This document shows positions 1-10,251 of a DNA stretch of 27,928 bases, in pieces. Within the stretch, counting starts at the first letter, position 1. Every line of letters begins with the position of its first letter. The notes below the pieces were generated by a model. The model worked only from the letters and a program-made list of their open reading frames with translations, had not been told where the DNA came from and searched no databases. A program made the translations under genes and the position numbers. Source of the DNA: Xanthoparmelia taractica (taxonomy: Eukaryota; Ascomycota; Lecanoromycetes; Lecanorales; Parmeliaceae); contig MU853211.1 of the NCBI GenBank assembly GCA_033085395.1, forward strand, positions 1 through 27,928, in the 5' to 3' direction.

Positions 1-75
1 ATCCCATACCTTTCGGTATGGTATTCGAAAAACTGGTCCCATACCATCAAATATACCACACCTTTCCGACCCGTA
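1..75 (+). repeat. Left arm of window-bounding inverted repeat
   Basis: Bases 1-75 match the reverse complement of 27853-27927 with one mismatch (G at 35 against A). Similarity stops sharply at base 76. Inside the arm lies a hairpin, CCATACC-TTTC-GGTATGG (4-21), and a second direct copy of TCCCATACC (2-10 and 37-45), so the heptamer CCATACC occurs three times. Such structure is common in transposon ends, but I do not recognise the family. It could equally be part of a dispersed repeat at which the assembly broke. Confidence 0.85.
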
Positions 76-657
76 CTAAGTACATAGTATCATAATTTCT
101 ACGTGACAGCGACATTAATTTAGATATTCTATATGTAGTTCGTACGTGTGGTTCGTACGAGGATCAAATATCATGGACTACTAGAACGCGCAACATGAGG
201 CTATACAAAAAAAAAAAGTTGGAAAAATAATTATGTCGGAGTGTCAGCCCTCGTCCGCCGTATAACGCTCCGGAATAAAGGCTTGGGAAGAAAGTCGGCC
301 ACCATTCTGCCCCACTACATACTTTACCCCACTGATTTTGCGGTTGAATCAATTCTTTGCTATCAAAAGCAACCACTCCCTCCCTCAACGCTTTTGAACA
401 CATTGAAATATCCATTCAACAACATCTATCAAGCTAAGGCAAGCCAGTCCCTCCTTGCGTCTTATTATCTGCTGCTTCATGCTTCGCGCTTCTCTCATCT
501 CACCCACATATCGCCGTTTCCTCTTCTGTATATGACCAGACTCATAATCTATTTAATCCGGTCTGAAGCTGGTCGATCAAGAGCTCTCGCTTTTCTTCCT
601 CCCCTCAAACTCCGCATCTTACTTTTCCCAGGCTAACCTCGCTTTGCCCCAGTCAAC
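76..657 (+). promoter_or_regulatory. Enolase upstream region and 5' UTR
   Basis: No gene is seen here. Bases 76-240 are AT-rich, with a direct repeat of GTTCGTACG near 138-162 and an A11 run near 207-219. From about 360 to 640 the plus strand is rich in C and T, as is usual upstream of strongly expressed fungal genes. A TATA-like TCTATTTAATCC lies near 547-558. The start context is TCAACATGGC. Open frames in this stretch do not resemble proteins. That this is the enolase promoter is inferred from position and composition. Confidence 0.5.
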
Positions 658-2212
658 ATGGCAATCCAGCGAATCCACGCACGCTACGTATACGACAGTC
701 GTGGCAATCCCACCGTGGAAGTAGACCTTGTCGACAGCACCGGTCTCCACAGAAGTATCGTGCCGAGCGGAGCCAGCACAGGGAAGAAAGACAGGGAAAA
801 AAGAATCGCAGAGAAGTAAAGAGCTAACATTTGAGCAGGGCAACACGAAGCATGTGAGCTTAGGGATGGCGACAAGTCCAAATGGGGTGGAAAAGGGGTT
901 CTCAAAGCCGTCGCAAATGTCAATGAGATCCTCGGCCCCGCGGTCATAAAGGAAGGATTTGATGTGACGGACCAGGCAAAGGTTGATGAGTTCTTGAACA
1001 AGCTGGATGGAACCAAGAACAAGACTAAATTGGGCGCCAATGCTATCCTTGGCGTAAGCTTGGCTGTTGCAAAAGCGGGTGCCGCGAAGAAGGTGTGTCC
1101 TCACGAGCTTTGAGGACTTGTTCACACTCGTACTGATGTCCTAACTCGCCAAAGAATGTGCCTTTGTACGCCCATATTTCCGACCTTGCAGGCACGAAGA
1201 AGCCATACGTCCTGCCAGTACCATTCATGAATGTTCTCAACGGTGGATCCCATGCTGGCGGTCGTTTGGCTTTCCAAGAATTCATGATCGTACCTGCGTA
1301 TGTTCAGGCTTCGGAACACCCCGCAGTTTTCCAATAGCTGATATCTTCAGTGCTGCTCCATCTTTCAGCGAAGCAATGCGTCAAGGAAGCGAAGTATACC
1401 AGCAGCTCAAGTCGCTCGCAAAGAAGAAGTATGGCCAGTCCGCAGGCAATGTTGGTGATGAAGGTGGGGTTGCACCAGACATTCAGACCGCAGAAGAGGC
1501 TCTAGACTTGATCACAGAGGCTATTGAGAAGGCGGGATACAAGGGGCAAGTGAAGATCGCTATGGACGTCGCGTCTAGCGAGTTCTACAGGGAAGGTGCA
1601 AAGAAATACGATTTGGATTTCAAGAATCCCGATAGTGACAAGAGCAAATGGATCACCTACGAGCAGCTTGCAGACATGTACAAGTCTCTGGCCAGCAACT
1701 ATCCCATCGTCAGCATCGAAGATCCCTTTGCAGAAGACGATTGGGAGGCATGGAGTTACTTCTACAAGACATCGGATTTCCAAATTGTTGGGTAAGATAT
1801 CATGACACTGCTCGTTCACTCAGAGCGCTGACCAAAGGTCGCTTTCAGAGATGACTTGACCGTTACCAACCCGGAATTTATCAAGAAAGCAGTTGAGTTG
1901 AAATCATGCAATGCCTTGCTACTCAAGGTCAACCAGATTGGTACCCTCACGGAGTCAATCCAGGCCGCCAAAGACGCTTATGCTGCAGGATGGGGCCTTA
2001 TGGTTTCGCATCGTTCTGGGGAGACGGAAGACGTTACAATCGCGGATATTGCCGTGGGATTACGCTGCGGGCAAATTAAGACAGGGGCACCTGCTCGGTC
2101 TGAGCGTCTTGCTAAGCTGAATCAGATTCTCAGGATCGAAGAGGAACTCAGCAAAGAGACGCCATCAGCGGTCTTTGCAGGTGAAAATTTCCGAACATCG
2201 GTCAATATCTGA
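658..2212 (+). CDS. Enolase (2-phosphoglycerate hydratase), 5 exons
   Basis: Glycolytic enolase, which converts 2-phosphoglycerate to phosphoenolpyruvate in the cytosol. Exons are 658-781, 839-1092, 1155-1297, 1351-1791 and 1849-2212, giving 441 residues, the usual fungal length. Visible active-site elements are the SGAST mobile loop (37-41), E168, E211 in GDEGG, the Mg ligands D246, E297 and D322, K347 in LLLKVNQ, H375 in SHRSGETED and K398 in GQIKTGAP. All key residues are present and the frame is open apart from introns. The start was chosen because MAIQRIHARYVYDSRG aligns with the conserved N terminus. Oddity: intron 1 (782-838) has a good branch site (GCTAAC) and acceptor (GAGCAG), but its donor is GGAAGA where GTAAGA is expected. 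Without removal of this intron the frame stops at 817-819. The other introns begin GT. No symbol is given because naming differs among fungi. Confidence 0.95.
782..838 (+). other. Enolase intron 1 with non-GT donor
   Basis: This 57-nt intron is required by the reading frame: it joins AGCACA-G to GG-CAACAC and restores S-T-G-Q-H-E. It begins GG and ends AG. CAGGG occurs at both junctions, so the exact cut could slide by a few bases, but no position gives GT or GC. A single T-to-G change at intron position 2 from CAG|GTAAGA explains it best. Sequencing error is possible. Confidence 0.7.
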
Positions 2213-2589
2213 GAAAAGGGTACCTTAGCCAACATGTAGGCTGTCACACGCCACAAAGTACACAGCTATTGACTCTCTCCGGCAGCTTTAAGCAATCCGG
2301 TTCGTAGCAGTACAATTTGTGTTTTCAAAAATGGTCCAAAGCTATAACAGAAGCAAGTATACATATGTTGCGCGAAGCTCCCCATGTAGACGTCGAGTAA
2401 ACGTCCTCTCCACATGGGCGCTAGTGCTAAAGTGTGGTCTTTGTCGCACACAACAGCCAACCTTTCAGAACATCGTTTGCTTTACATTTGTCAGCACTGG
2501 TTTAGACCTATCCTATCATCATACACGGTATACGGCGATAAAGCCGATCTGTTCTTCCTCTCATACTCTCCCCATCTGGAATTGTAGAC
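2213..2589. other. Intergenic: enolase 3' end and eIF3j promoter
   Basis: A 377-nt spacer between two genes on the same strand. It should hold the enolase 3' UTR and the eIF3j promoter. I see no RNA gene, repeat or conserved coding relic. The open frame near 2319-2633 has no family resemblance. Confidence 0.5.
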
Positions 2590-3622
2590 ATGCCGCCAGC
2601 AAACCGGCGAAGAGGTTCGCGACCCCCACCTGATCCCTGTCACATATTTCACTACGATGGCATCATTCTTACAACCAGCGATACTGACGCGCAGATTTTT
2701 TACCAAACCAGACGATGACTCCGAGGATGAGAGTTCGTCTGATTCCTCGCCGCCAACTATTGCTCGACGTTCGAAGTTCGATGATGAGGAAGACGACAGC
2801 GATGTATACTAATTTACAGTCTCCCTATTTCGGATGACATCAAGCTTAAAAGTCAGCAGGTCCTCGATTCATGGAGTGCTGCCGAGGATTCTGAGGTCGA
2901 GCGTGAAAAGGCTAAGAAAGCAGCAGAGGCCAAAGCCAAGGCAGATGCAGAGGCAGCTGCAAACAAGAAGTCAAAAGCCCAGCGAATAGAGGAGAAGCGG
3001 ATGGCTACAATGCGTAAAAAGGCGGAGGAAGAGGAGGAATCAAGTAGCCAAGAGGAGGATGAAGCTACAGCTCGTGCACGATTACGACAGACAGAACAGG
3101 ATTCGGACCTGAAGCACGCCGAGGATATGTTTGGCGATGTTGGTATCAACAAAAATCGCTCAGCCATAAAAGCCGTGGTGATCGCAGATCCGTCGGATCC
3201 CTCGAGTGCCTTAGATCTTTCCTCGCTTGCCCTCTTCAACCCGAACACGAAAGACCAATTTCTCAAGTTGCGCGAGACCCTTACACCCATACTCGCTTCC
3301 AACTCGAAGAAGGCCCAATACACCCTTTTCATGCAAGAATTCACCAAGCAAATAGTCAAAGATCTGCCAAGCGATCAGATTAAGAAGATAGCTAGCGGTC
3401 TGACCACGCTATCCAACGAGAAGATGAAGGAGGAAAAAGCAGCAGAGAAAGGCGGCAAGAAGACCAAGGCTGCCAAAAGTAAAGCGACATTGGTAGCTAA
3501 TCGTGACACGAGCTTCAAGGCGGACACAACAAGTTATGGGGCCGATGTCGACGAGTGAGTGATTGCAATATCTACTTGCAAGTCCCTTTCTAACGCGTCG
3601 TAGCGACGATGATTTTATGTGA
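2590..3622 (+). CDS. HCR1: Translation initiation factor eIF3 subunit j (Hcr1)
   Basis: eIF3j is the loosely bound subunit of eIF3 that binds the 40S subunit at the decoding centre and helps initiation, ribosome recycling and, in yeast, rRNA processing. Exons are 2590-2614, 2712-2803, 2860-3554 and 3604-3622, giving 276 residues. The order is an acidic N terminus (DDDSEDESSS), the conserved VLDSW tryptophan motif, a long charged Lys/Ala/Glu helix, the family core with DLKHAEDMFGD, LFNPNTKDQF and ASGLTTLSNEKMKEE, then a Lys-rich stretch and the typical DDDFM end on a 19-nt last exon. Exon 1 is short and its donor (GTTCGC) is weak. An ATG at 2658 runs in frame into exon 2 without an intron and is the alternative start, so the first ~8 residues are the uncertain part. 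Family identity is clear from the core and C terminus. Confidence 0.9.
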
Positions 3623-4303
3623 ATACTGTCAGTTCAGCCATGGTAAGACTTCCTAATGAGGAGTATTTCCCGAAAGATACAAATATTCGATTCAGAGATG
3701 CATTACCAGCTTCGGGATACAATGATGCATTGTATATCTCTAGGAAACCCTTCGTGCTGCTTGTGGGCATTCGAGATGACTAGAGCCTACCATTTTTGTA
3801 GTAGCCATCCATGCAGTTCATGTCTCGAGGAAGACAGCTGTGAGTCAAACAAAATTCTGTCAATCATAAGGAGTTGGGATTCAATAGTGTGATATGACAC
3901 GGTAAAAACCCAGTTGTTTCTATTTATCTCACCAAAAGCAGCTCCTGGAGTCTTTGCCATAAATGTGCATGAGTCGCCTCTTCAATGTAGCAATCCTATC
4001 GATTAATTGTAAAGGCGGCGAATCCTGGCGAAGTGCAAAACCACGCGCGAGCTTGCGGTCACAGCAGGGATACCAAAGGCCCGCAGAAGTAAACCGGCGT
4101 AACCCCCAAAGTCCCAAATTCAATTTCCGCTCACATCTTACTTATCTATATACTCATCATTCATCCCAATGCTTTCCATTATTTTCCCTTCTCTGCAGAC
4201 TGCCCTCCCTTCCCACTGTCTTGAAGCCTCCTGTCTCCGCCCAAGTAACGAGCCAAGGGTCCTAAAGCGGATAACGTCCGACCTACCAGTCGCACCGTGA
4301 CAC
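3623..4303. other. Intergenic: eIF3j 3' end and kinase promoter
   Basis: A 681-nt spacer. The first half probably holds the eIF3j 3' UTR. The last ~170 nt become C/T-rich with a TATATA-like stretch near 4146-4150, which fits a promoter and 5' UTR for the kinase. I see no RNA gene or repeat. Open frames here (for example 3656-3892) lack any recognisable motif. Confidence 0.45.
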
Positions 4304-6970
4304 ATGCCGGCTGTTAGAAGCAAGGCAGAGCTGCAAACTCAGAAAAGCAAGGTCCGCAAAGCCAGATTTCCTTTGCACAACTATTATGCGCTGACCAGCC
4401 AGGACCCACAGCTCGCTAATTCCTACCATGAGCTATTGGAGTATGTTGCGCCGTAGTGACCGAGGTCTTGTTTAAGGACTATACTGAGACTATCTTCCAC
4501 TACAGAGAATTCTCGTCGAAAGAATTACGGACAGTCGGGAATTATACATTGGGTCGCCTCATAGGCAAGGGCTCTTTCGGCAAGGTCTACCTTGCATCGC
4601 ACAAACTCACCAACGGGTCCAAGGTGGAATCTCTGGCTCTTGGGACCCATACGAGTGTTGCTAAGGTATTACAAGGTAGTGCTCAAGTCAGCCAATAAGG
4701 ATGATGCGAATCTTGCCCGCGAAATCCATCATCACCGGCAATTTTTACACCCTCATATTGCTCGGTTGTACGAAGTCATCGTAACAGAAAATCTGGTCTG
4801 GCTCGTTTTGGAGTACTGTCCTGGTGCGATTATGACATCTGATGTTGTCTCGAGCCCCGCTGAATGATTGTTTTCTTGGCAGGGGATGAGCTCTATAATT
4901 ACTTGCTTCGTCATGGGGCAATACCTGTGAATAAGGTCCAGAGTATCTTTACTCAGCTCGTGGGGGCCGTTGCCTACGTGCACAATCTTTCCTGTGTCCA
5001 TCGAGATCTGAAGCTGGAGAACATCCTGCTGGACAAGAATGAGAACGTCAAATTGTGTGATTTCGGTTTCACACGCGAGTACGATGGTAAATCGAGCTAT
5101 CTACAGACGTTTTGTGGGACTGTCTGCTATAGCGCGCCTGAAATGCTGAAAGGAGAAAAATACGCTGGGGAAAAGGTTGATGTTTGGAGCCTTGGGATCA
5201 TACTCTACGCATTACTGACCGGAGAGCTACCCTTTGATGATGACGATGAAATGGTTACAAAGCATAGAATTCTTGCGAGCGAGCCGAGTTTTCCTGACAC
5301 CTTCCCACTGGATGCCAAATCCCTTGTCAGCCAACTCCTGTCGAAAAGACCGCTCCTTCGACCTGGAATAGCTGATATTTTGACAAATCCCTTTCTTTCA
5401 GAGCACGCTCCGCATCAGCAAGCTATTCTAAAGGTGAGTCAACCCCTACCATTTACTACACATTTGGAAAAAGAGACGTTGGAGCGTATGCGCAGTGCTG
5501 GAGTCGATATGGAAAAGGTCATTGAAAATGTTCTTGCGCAGCGATGCGATGCCTTGGCCGGCTGGTGGGCCTTGTTGATCGAGAAAGAGGGGCGTAAAGA
5601 GAAGAGGAGGGAAAGAAAGCGGAGGGAGCAGGAGATGGAGGTGAATAACCTCCAGAGGCTTAGCGCTGCCAGCAGTCGTTTAGAACGCATAGCAGCACCT
5701 CTCAGAGAAGTGGATGAAGAATGTCTTCCAGCTTCCCCCAGCACTGACGTTTCACGAAGTCGGGGTAGGCGGGAGAGGCGCAGCACACCCACGCGTAAGT
5801 CGACTGAACGAGTAATTGGACTGTACTGAAGGAGATAAAGCTCAACTCATTCTTCCCGAGCTTCCTCTCTTGCCTGAAGGGAGTACTCTGGATTCGCCTG
5901 GATCCCTTATGCCTCCTCCGCCAATAGAAAAGGACTCGATACGTTCACGTTCAGCGAGCTCCTCTCAGCGCCAACCACCACCTCCACCTCCTAAAGAAAG
6001 GAAGAGATCCCGTCCAGGTAGCACACTCCAATTGGTCTCTACGAATCCTGACCTTCTCGCCCCGCCCAATGGTATGGTAAAGAGACGCCCTAATCGTCGT
6101 CGTCAACACGCCTTCTTCCATCAGCTGGCGTCTATCAAGCATTGGTTCATAGAGTCTGCCAAAAGAGCCAAATCTCCCGTCTCTAGGAGCGATACTTCGA
6201 CGCTCAGAAACTCTCCAAAGGAGAGAAAGAGTCCCATCGAACCTCGCCGTACGCTAAATAATGGGACTCCAAGCCGATCACCTGCCAAGCCTACACGCCA
6301 GCTTTCTGGCGCTTCATATCCTCGGCCTGGTATGTCAAATTCCAGACATAGGTCGTCTGTATCTCCTGCTCCAATGACCCCTCGGTCCTCCTACCGCCGC
6401 TCTTCTGGCGGTCTCCGTGGCCGCAAGTCTACCTCCTCGTCAGTATCCTCCATTCGCAGCATTCATCACGCTCATACCCACTCGAAAGCGTCTTCTACGT
6501 CGTCTACGTCCAACTCGGTCCACTCTTCTATCCCCTTTTCCAAAACTTCACGTTCTCCACACACCTCTGTCAAAGTTCTTCCTGCTACCCCTATCGTGAC
6601 AGCGTTCCCGTCAAACATACGCCTCGTGCGAGCTATGCCCCATTACAATGAATCGGCCAATCTTGCTTCTTCTAGCGCCCTTGTCTTCGCAAAGCGAAAG
6701 AAAAAGCCTTTTCGGGGTCCTATGCTCTCTATCGGTAACAGTAGTGGTGGCATTTCCGCCGGCGGCCCAAGAGATTCCAGTATGGGTGGCAGCAGAAGTG
6801 CGAGCGCTGGTGGAAGGGCTAGCGGCGAGATCATTGAAGAGGAAGACGAGGATGAGGTCGAAGAGGTAGATACCTTTAGTCCTCTTGCTCCGGAGGCCGA
6901 GGAAACGATCGTCTCGGAGGGTAATAAAGAGGCTGAACTGGATGGTTGGGTCAGGAGACGGCACGACTGA
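4304..6970 (+). CDS. CAMK-like Ser/Thr protein kinase with long disordered tail
   Basis: Protein kinase of 817 residues. Exons are 4304-4440, 4506-4623, 4676-4823, 4883-5794 and 5832-6970. The kinase domain is at about 59-307, with glycine loop GKGSFGKV (66-73), catalytic K89 in VVLK, helix-C E101, CVHRDLKLEN with D176, DFG at 194-196, activation loop ending in TFCGT, and APE at 219-221. Every catalytic residue is present, so it should be active. After it come a basic, probably helical stretch (about 5580-5640, KEGRKEKRRERKRR) and roughly 480 residues of low-complexity Ser/Pro/Arg sequence with a proline run, a conserved-looking block (AFFHQLASIKHWFIESAKRA) and an acidic segment near the C terminus. 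It resembles the fungal CAMKL group (SNF1/KIN4-like), but I cannot name an ortholog. The intron at 5795-5831 is only 37 nt; an acceptor at 5834 (40 nt) also keeps frame. Confidence 0.88.
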
Positions 6971-7571
6971 AATCAGACATCCAGTGTGAATTATTGCCAA
7001 CTTTCGACAACTATGTACGAGCCAAACAGTGACTTGGGAACGCATCGTGATGTCCTATCTGAGGGAGTGTCCAGTTTAGTGGTTTATGAAAGTGTTTTTA
7101 AGAATAGCGAAAGATAGACAATCATGGTATTACAATAAGGCATGTCTAAGTTCACAAACATACCAAAGAAGCGTGGAGGTGTGGAGGTACTTCCGTCCAG
7201 CTACTCTCTAAGCATTATCAGCTGGGGTCTTAAGATTGGAGTGGTATTCTATCCATGTATCAGACATCTGTCCGTCTTTGGGTTGCATTAATACGTAGTG
7301 CCCACTCACTCTCTGCCATTTCTCGTATTGGGTAGGAATATCGACCTCTTGTCATTGTCAGGCACTTTGCCCTTCACTTGTTTTCTATACGTGGCTCTGA
7401 GGACTGGGAGTTTAGAAAACATAACCCTTAACGAGATTCTTTACCTCCCCTGTTTCTGAAGCCGTTGAGAGCTATTTACTAATATGCTAATAGCAAAGGA
7501 AACACAATCGAGGCTTAGGCTACTTGCACGCGTCGATGTTTGTCGGCTCAATTAGCGCTACTTTTCATATT
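6971..7571. other. Convergent intergenic region, kinase and RAD7 3' ends
   Basis: A 601-nt spacer between two genes transcribed toward each other, so it should hold both 3' UTRs. There is a small GTGGAGGT doublet near 7172-7187. A 49-codon open frame at 7142-7291 shows no motif. I see no RNA gene. Confidence 0.45.
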
Positions 7572-9514
7572 TCACATTGTTCGATCTTGCCAAAGATCAG
7601 CGTCAAAATCGCCTTCCTGTACAATCGAGTCTTGCGCATTCGGCACTCCGATGAGAGCTACTCCTTTCGGTACTGCCACTTCGGTCACATTAAAACACCC
7701 GAAAGCTGTGACTTTGACCAGTTCCGGGCAGCTTCTGAACATTCCAGCGACTACCGATGTGTCAATCTTCGGTAAGAATGATATGTTGATATCCTTGAGG
7801 ACCGGGTACTTCTTCCTGCCATCGAAGACTTTAGCAAAACTTTCGTAGGTGATGTGCCGACATGAGCTGATATCTAATCGCTCAAGTCGGGACGCAGAAT
7901 GTCCCATTAAGGCTTCAAATCCCTTAGATGCAAGACCGACGGGAGATTCGGGGCCGTCAGGTGCTGCATAATCGATAGAACGGTTGCTGGAAAAGTCGAT
8001 GAAGGCAAGGGCCGGATTCGCCCAATTAGCAAATAGAGATACGAAGCCGGTATCAGTACAAAGATCGTTCTCGGTAAATCGTAGCTTGCTTAGCTGGGTA
8101 CAAGAGGAATGAATCATGGACAAAGTATCATCATCGGCATCGCTGAACCCTTCAAGAGACAGTGTACGAAGACCTGGACCGACGGACGAAATCAAATTGG
8201 TGAGGACGCCCGGCGTAGTTGCAGTTGGAAAGCGAAGAGACAGATGCTCCAATTGCATCAACTCCGTCATCGCCCTAAGAGCTACGTCCCCAAGCCGGAA
8301 GCATTTCTTCATCTTCAAGCGCTTGATATTAGGGCAATGACGAATCAGACCCCTGAAAGTATCGTCGTCCATGGAGTAATCGAGCCAAGACAACTTAACA
8401 TTTTCGAGCCTGTGTCCAAGTTTCTCGAAAAATTCGGCCCACTTCCCCTCGGACACTAGATTCGTCGCCTCAAGCTGTAAACTTCTGATGGGAACATCAC
8501 GCTCAATAATGTAGTCGAGAACCTCGTCCTTGAATTGCCCGGCGTTTCGTAGATTAAGATTCTGTACCTTTGAAACCACCGAGAACATTTTGATGTAATC
8601 CTCAGTCTCAAGTTCTATTAAACGTCAGCCACTCTCTGTAACTACAACAAGCGTACTTACTGCCACAGTCATAGACATCTATAGTCTCAAGATCGGGACG
8701 AAGGAAAAGGTCGATCGTTCGAGAAGTGATGACACGTCTCTTGGATAGGATCTGACTCAAGCGATTAAGTAGAGATTGCGGCAGGTCACCAAACTCGTCG
8801 ACTTCATGGATGTTATTCGCAACTTCCTGTACAGGATTAGAGTCTTAATGCGTGCTAAGAAACGGCTGCATCAGTGAACGCTACCTTGATGCAAAGCTCT
8901 TGGAGAGTCTTGGAACCGATCTGGACGATACCATCCAACAGGTTGCTCTGAATATGTCGCCGTTTGTCTCGACTCACAACCTGTTTCTTTGACTTCTGAT
9001 ACTTTTTCTTCTGATCCTCCTGCTCCTTCGAACATTTGGTACAAAGGAGTCCGCCATCTGGGCCTGTCTTACTGTATGCTGTGACAGTGAACCGTTTCTC
9101 ACAGATCTCACAGTTCTCCAGCTGGCCAGGCAATGGCTTCTTTTTTGTATACATATCCCATGCGATATCGTCATTCTCCCCAGCAGAGCCTTCGTCCGCA
9201 CGTTTCTTTTGGCGCTTGTGGCCTTTACTCTCTTTGACCTTGGCTAGGGTCCTCACCTCCTGCCGCTTTCTCTTCTTCTTCTGAGCCGCAGACTCTATAC
9301 GTTCCTCCTTGTCATATTGATCAACTGACTCGCCGTTCGCGGCTGCCGCCTGTTCCTGTTGCTGCCGAGCTTCCCTCTGGCGACGCTCGTAGTCTGCAGA
9401 AATTTGAGCAGCGGATATGTTGTTCGAGGCGAGAAAGTCAGTAAGAGCTGATTGGGGTCCCCTGATCTGATTGCCTGCTGCTCTTCGTCCTGCCCTGGAC
9501 CTCAACATTAACAT
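7572..9514 (-). CDS. RAD7: DNA repair protein Rad7 (global-genome NER), LRR protein
   Basis: Rad7 pairs with Rad16 in the ATP-dependent complex that senses damage in non-transcribed DNA during nucleotide excision repair; in yeast it also serves a cullin ubiquitin ligase with Elc1. Exons in transcript order are 9514-8885, 8826-8661 and 8614-7572, giving 612 residues. The N terminus carries the Rad7 hallmark RGPQSALTDFLASNNIS (18-34), followed by a very basic Lys/Arg/Gln region (about 44-106). A four-cysteine zinc-binding cluster is at C135, C138, C158 and C161 (CEIC...CTKC). The C-terminal two thirds are leucine-rich repeats with phrases such as CPNIKRLKMKKCFRLGD and LERLDISSCRHIT. Introns of 58 nt (8827-8884) and 46 nt (8615-8660) restore a continuous frame. 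The start at 9514 was chosen because the hallmark follows at once; an ATG at 9508 or an in-frame one at 9559 is possible. It lies head to head with RAD16. Confidence 0.93.
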
Positions 9515-10251
9515 TTGAGGTTTGGCAGTGGGACCTTGAACATACATTATTATTACCACAGACTGCGATTAGTAGTAAGGAGTACATCTATACAGCTAAG
9601 CAAGGTAGGTATGGTTACGGAACCTCTTCATCCGGATATGAACTACAGGGGAGATTGTGCCGTCAAATTGGATTATACCAACTTTACGCGCTTAGTAATT
9701 TAGCATATTCACAATCCATGCGAATGCTTGGCGCTGCGCAAAACTTCCACGCACACTGGTTTTTCTACTGTAGCGACAATATTCAGCAGGATCTAGCAAC
9801 GAATACCTGCTGGATTGTTAAATTAAGTCTAAAATTAAAGCTATACTAAAGTCTAGGCAGTTTCTTTAGCCCTCGTATCTCTCTGTTATTACGTATCTAT
9901 CTCGATTACTATTTTTATCATTATTCTGGCATAGCGCTCAGTAGTGAAAAAGTACGTAGACTTTGGTACTTCGTGTTGACTATTGAATATACTCGTAGAA
10001 TAGCTGATCTTTCTTAACAAGTTAATGTTAAGGCTTATATAGTTCGCGCAGCGCCAAGCACTCGCATGGATTTTGAATATGCTAAATGTACGCGCCGTCC
10101 AAACGCGTTTGCGTCCTAAAAAATAATCCTAGACTCACAACTTCTTAAATCATTAACTCTTCAACCCTCTCTGCAAGTAATTAATGCAGTGATTCGTACA
10201 GAGAGCATTTGCAAAGAGCCTCAGACCTTAATTTCTACTTTGTATCAGGTC
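9515..10251. promoter_or_regulatory. Shared divergent promoter region of RAD7 and RAD16
   Basis: A 737-nt region between the RAD7 and RAD16 start codons. It must hold both promoters. More than half of it (about 9696-10090) is a MITE-like inverted repeat, so the native promoter sequence is probably limited to the ~180 nt beside RAD7 and the ~160 nt beside RAD16. I could not assign specific regulatory sites by eye. Confidence 0.6.
9696..10090. repeat. MITE-like inverted repeat in the RAD7-RAD16 spacer
   Basis: Bases about 9696-9742 match the reverse complement of about 10043-10090 over some 45 positions with about five differences. Shared words include ATTTAGCATATTC, ATCCATGCGA and TGCTTGGCGCTGCGC. 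The ~300-nt interior is AT-rich and has no protein. A second nested stem lies at 9776-9790 and 9806-9820 (CAGCAGG against CCTGCTG). Size, paired ends and lack of coding capacity fit a miniature inverted-repeat transposable element. The arms may extend outward to GCGC words beside each end, but I cannot fix the outer border or a target-site duplication. Confidence 0.65.

Noticed and set aside
241..636. 131-codon open frame upstream of enolase
   Set aside because: Lies in the C/T-rich promoter and leader; composition explains its Leu/Pro/Ser content.
619..1125. Minus-strand open frame over the enolase start
   Set aside because: Antisense shadow of enolase exons 1 and 2 with no family resemblance.
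2853..3359. 168-codon minus-strand open frame
   Set aside because: Antisense to the eIF3j core; its Ser/Ala-rich low complexity mirrors the Lys/Glu/Ala-rich sense codons.
7142..7291. 49-codon open frame between the kinase and RAD7
   Set aside because: Short, no motif, and located in the expected 3' UTR of the kinase.
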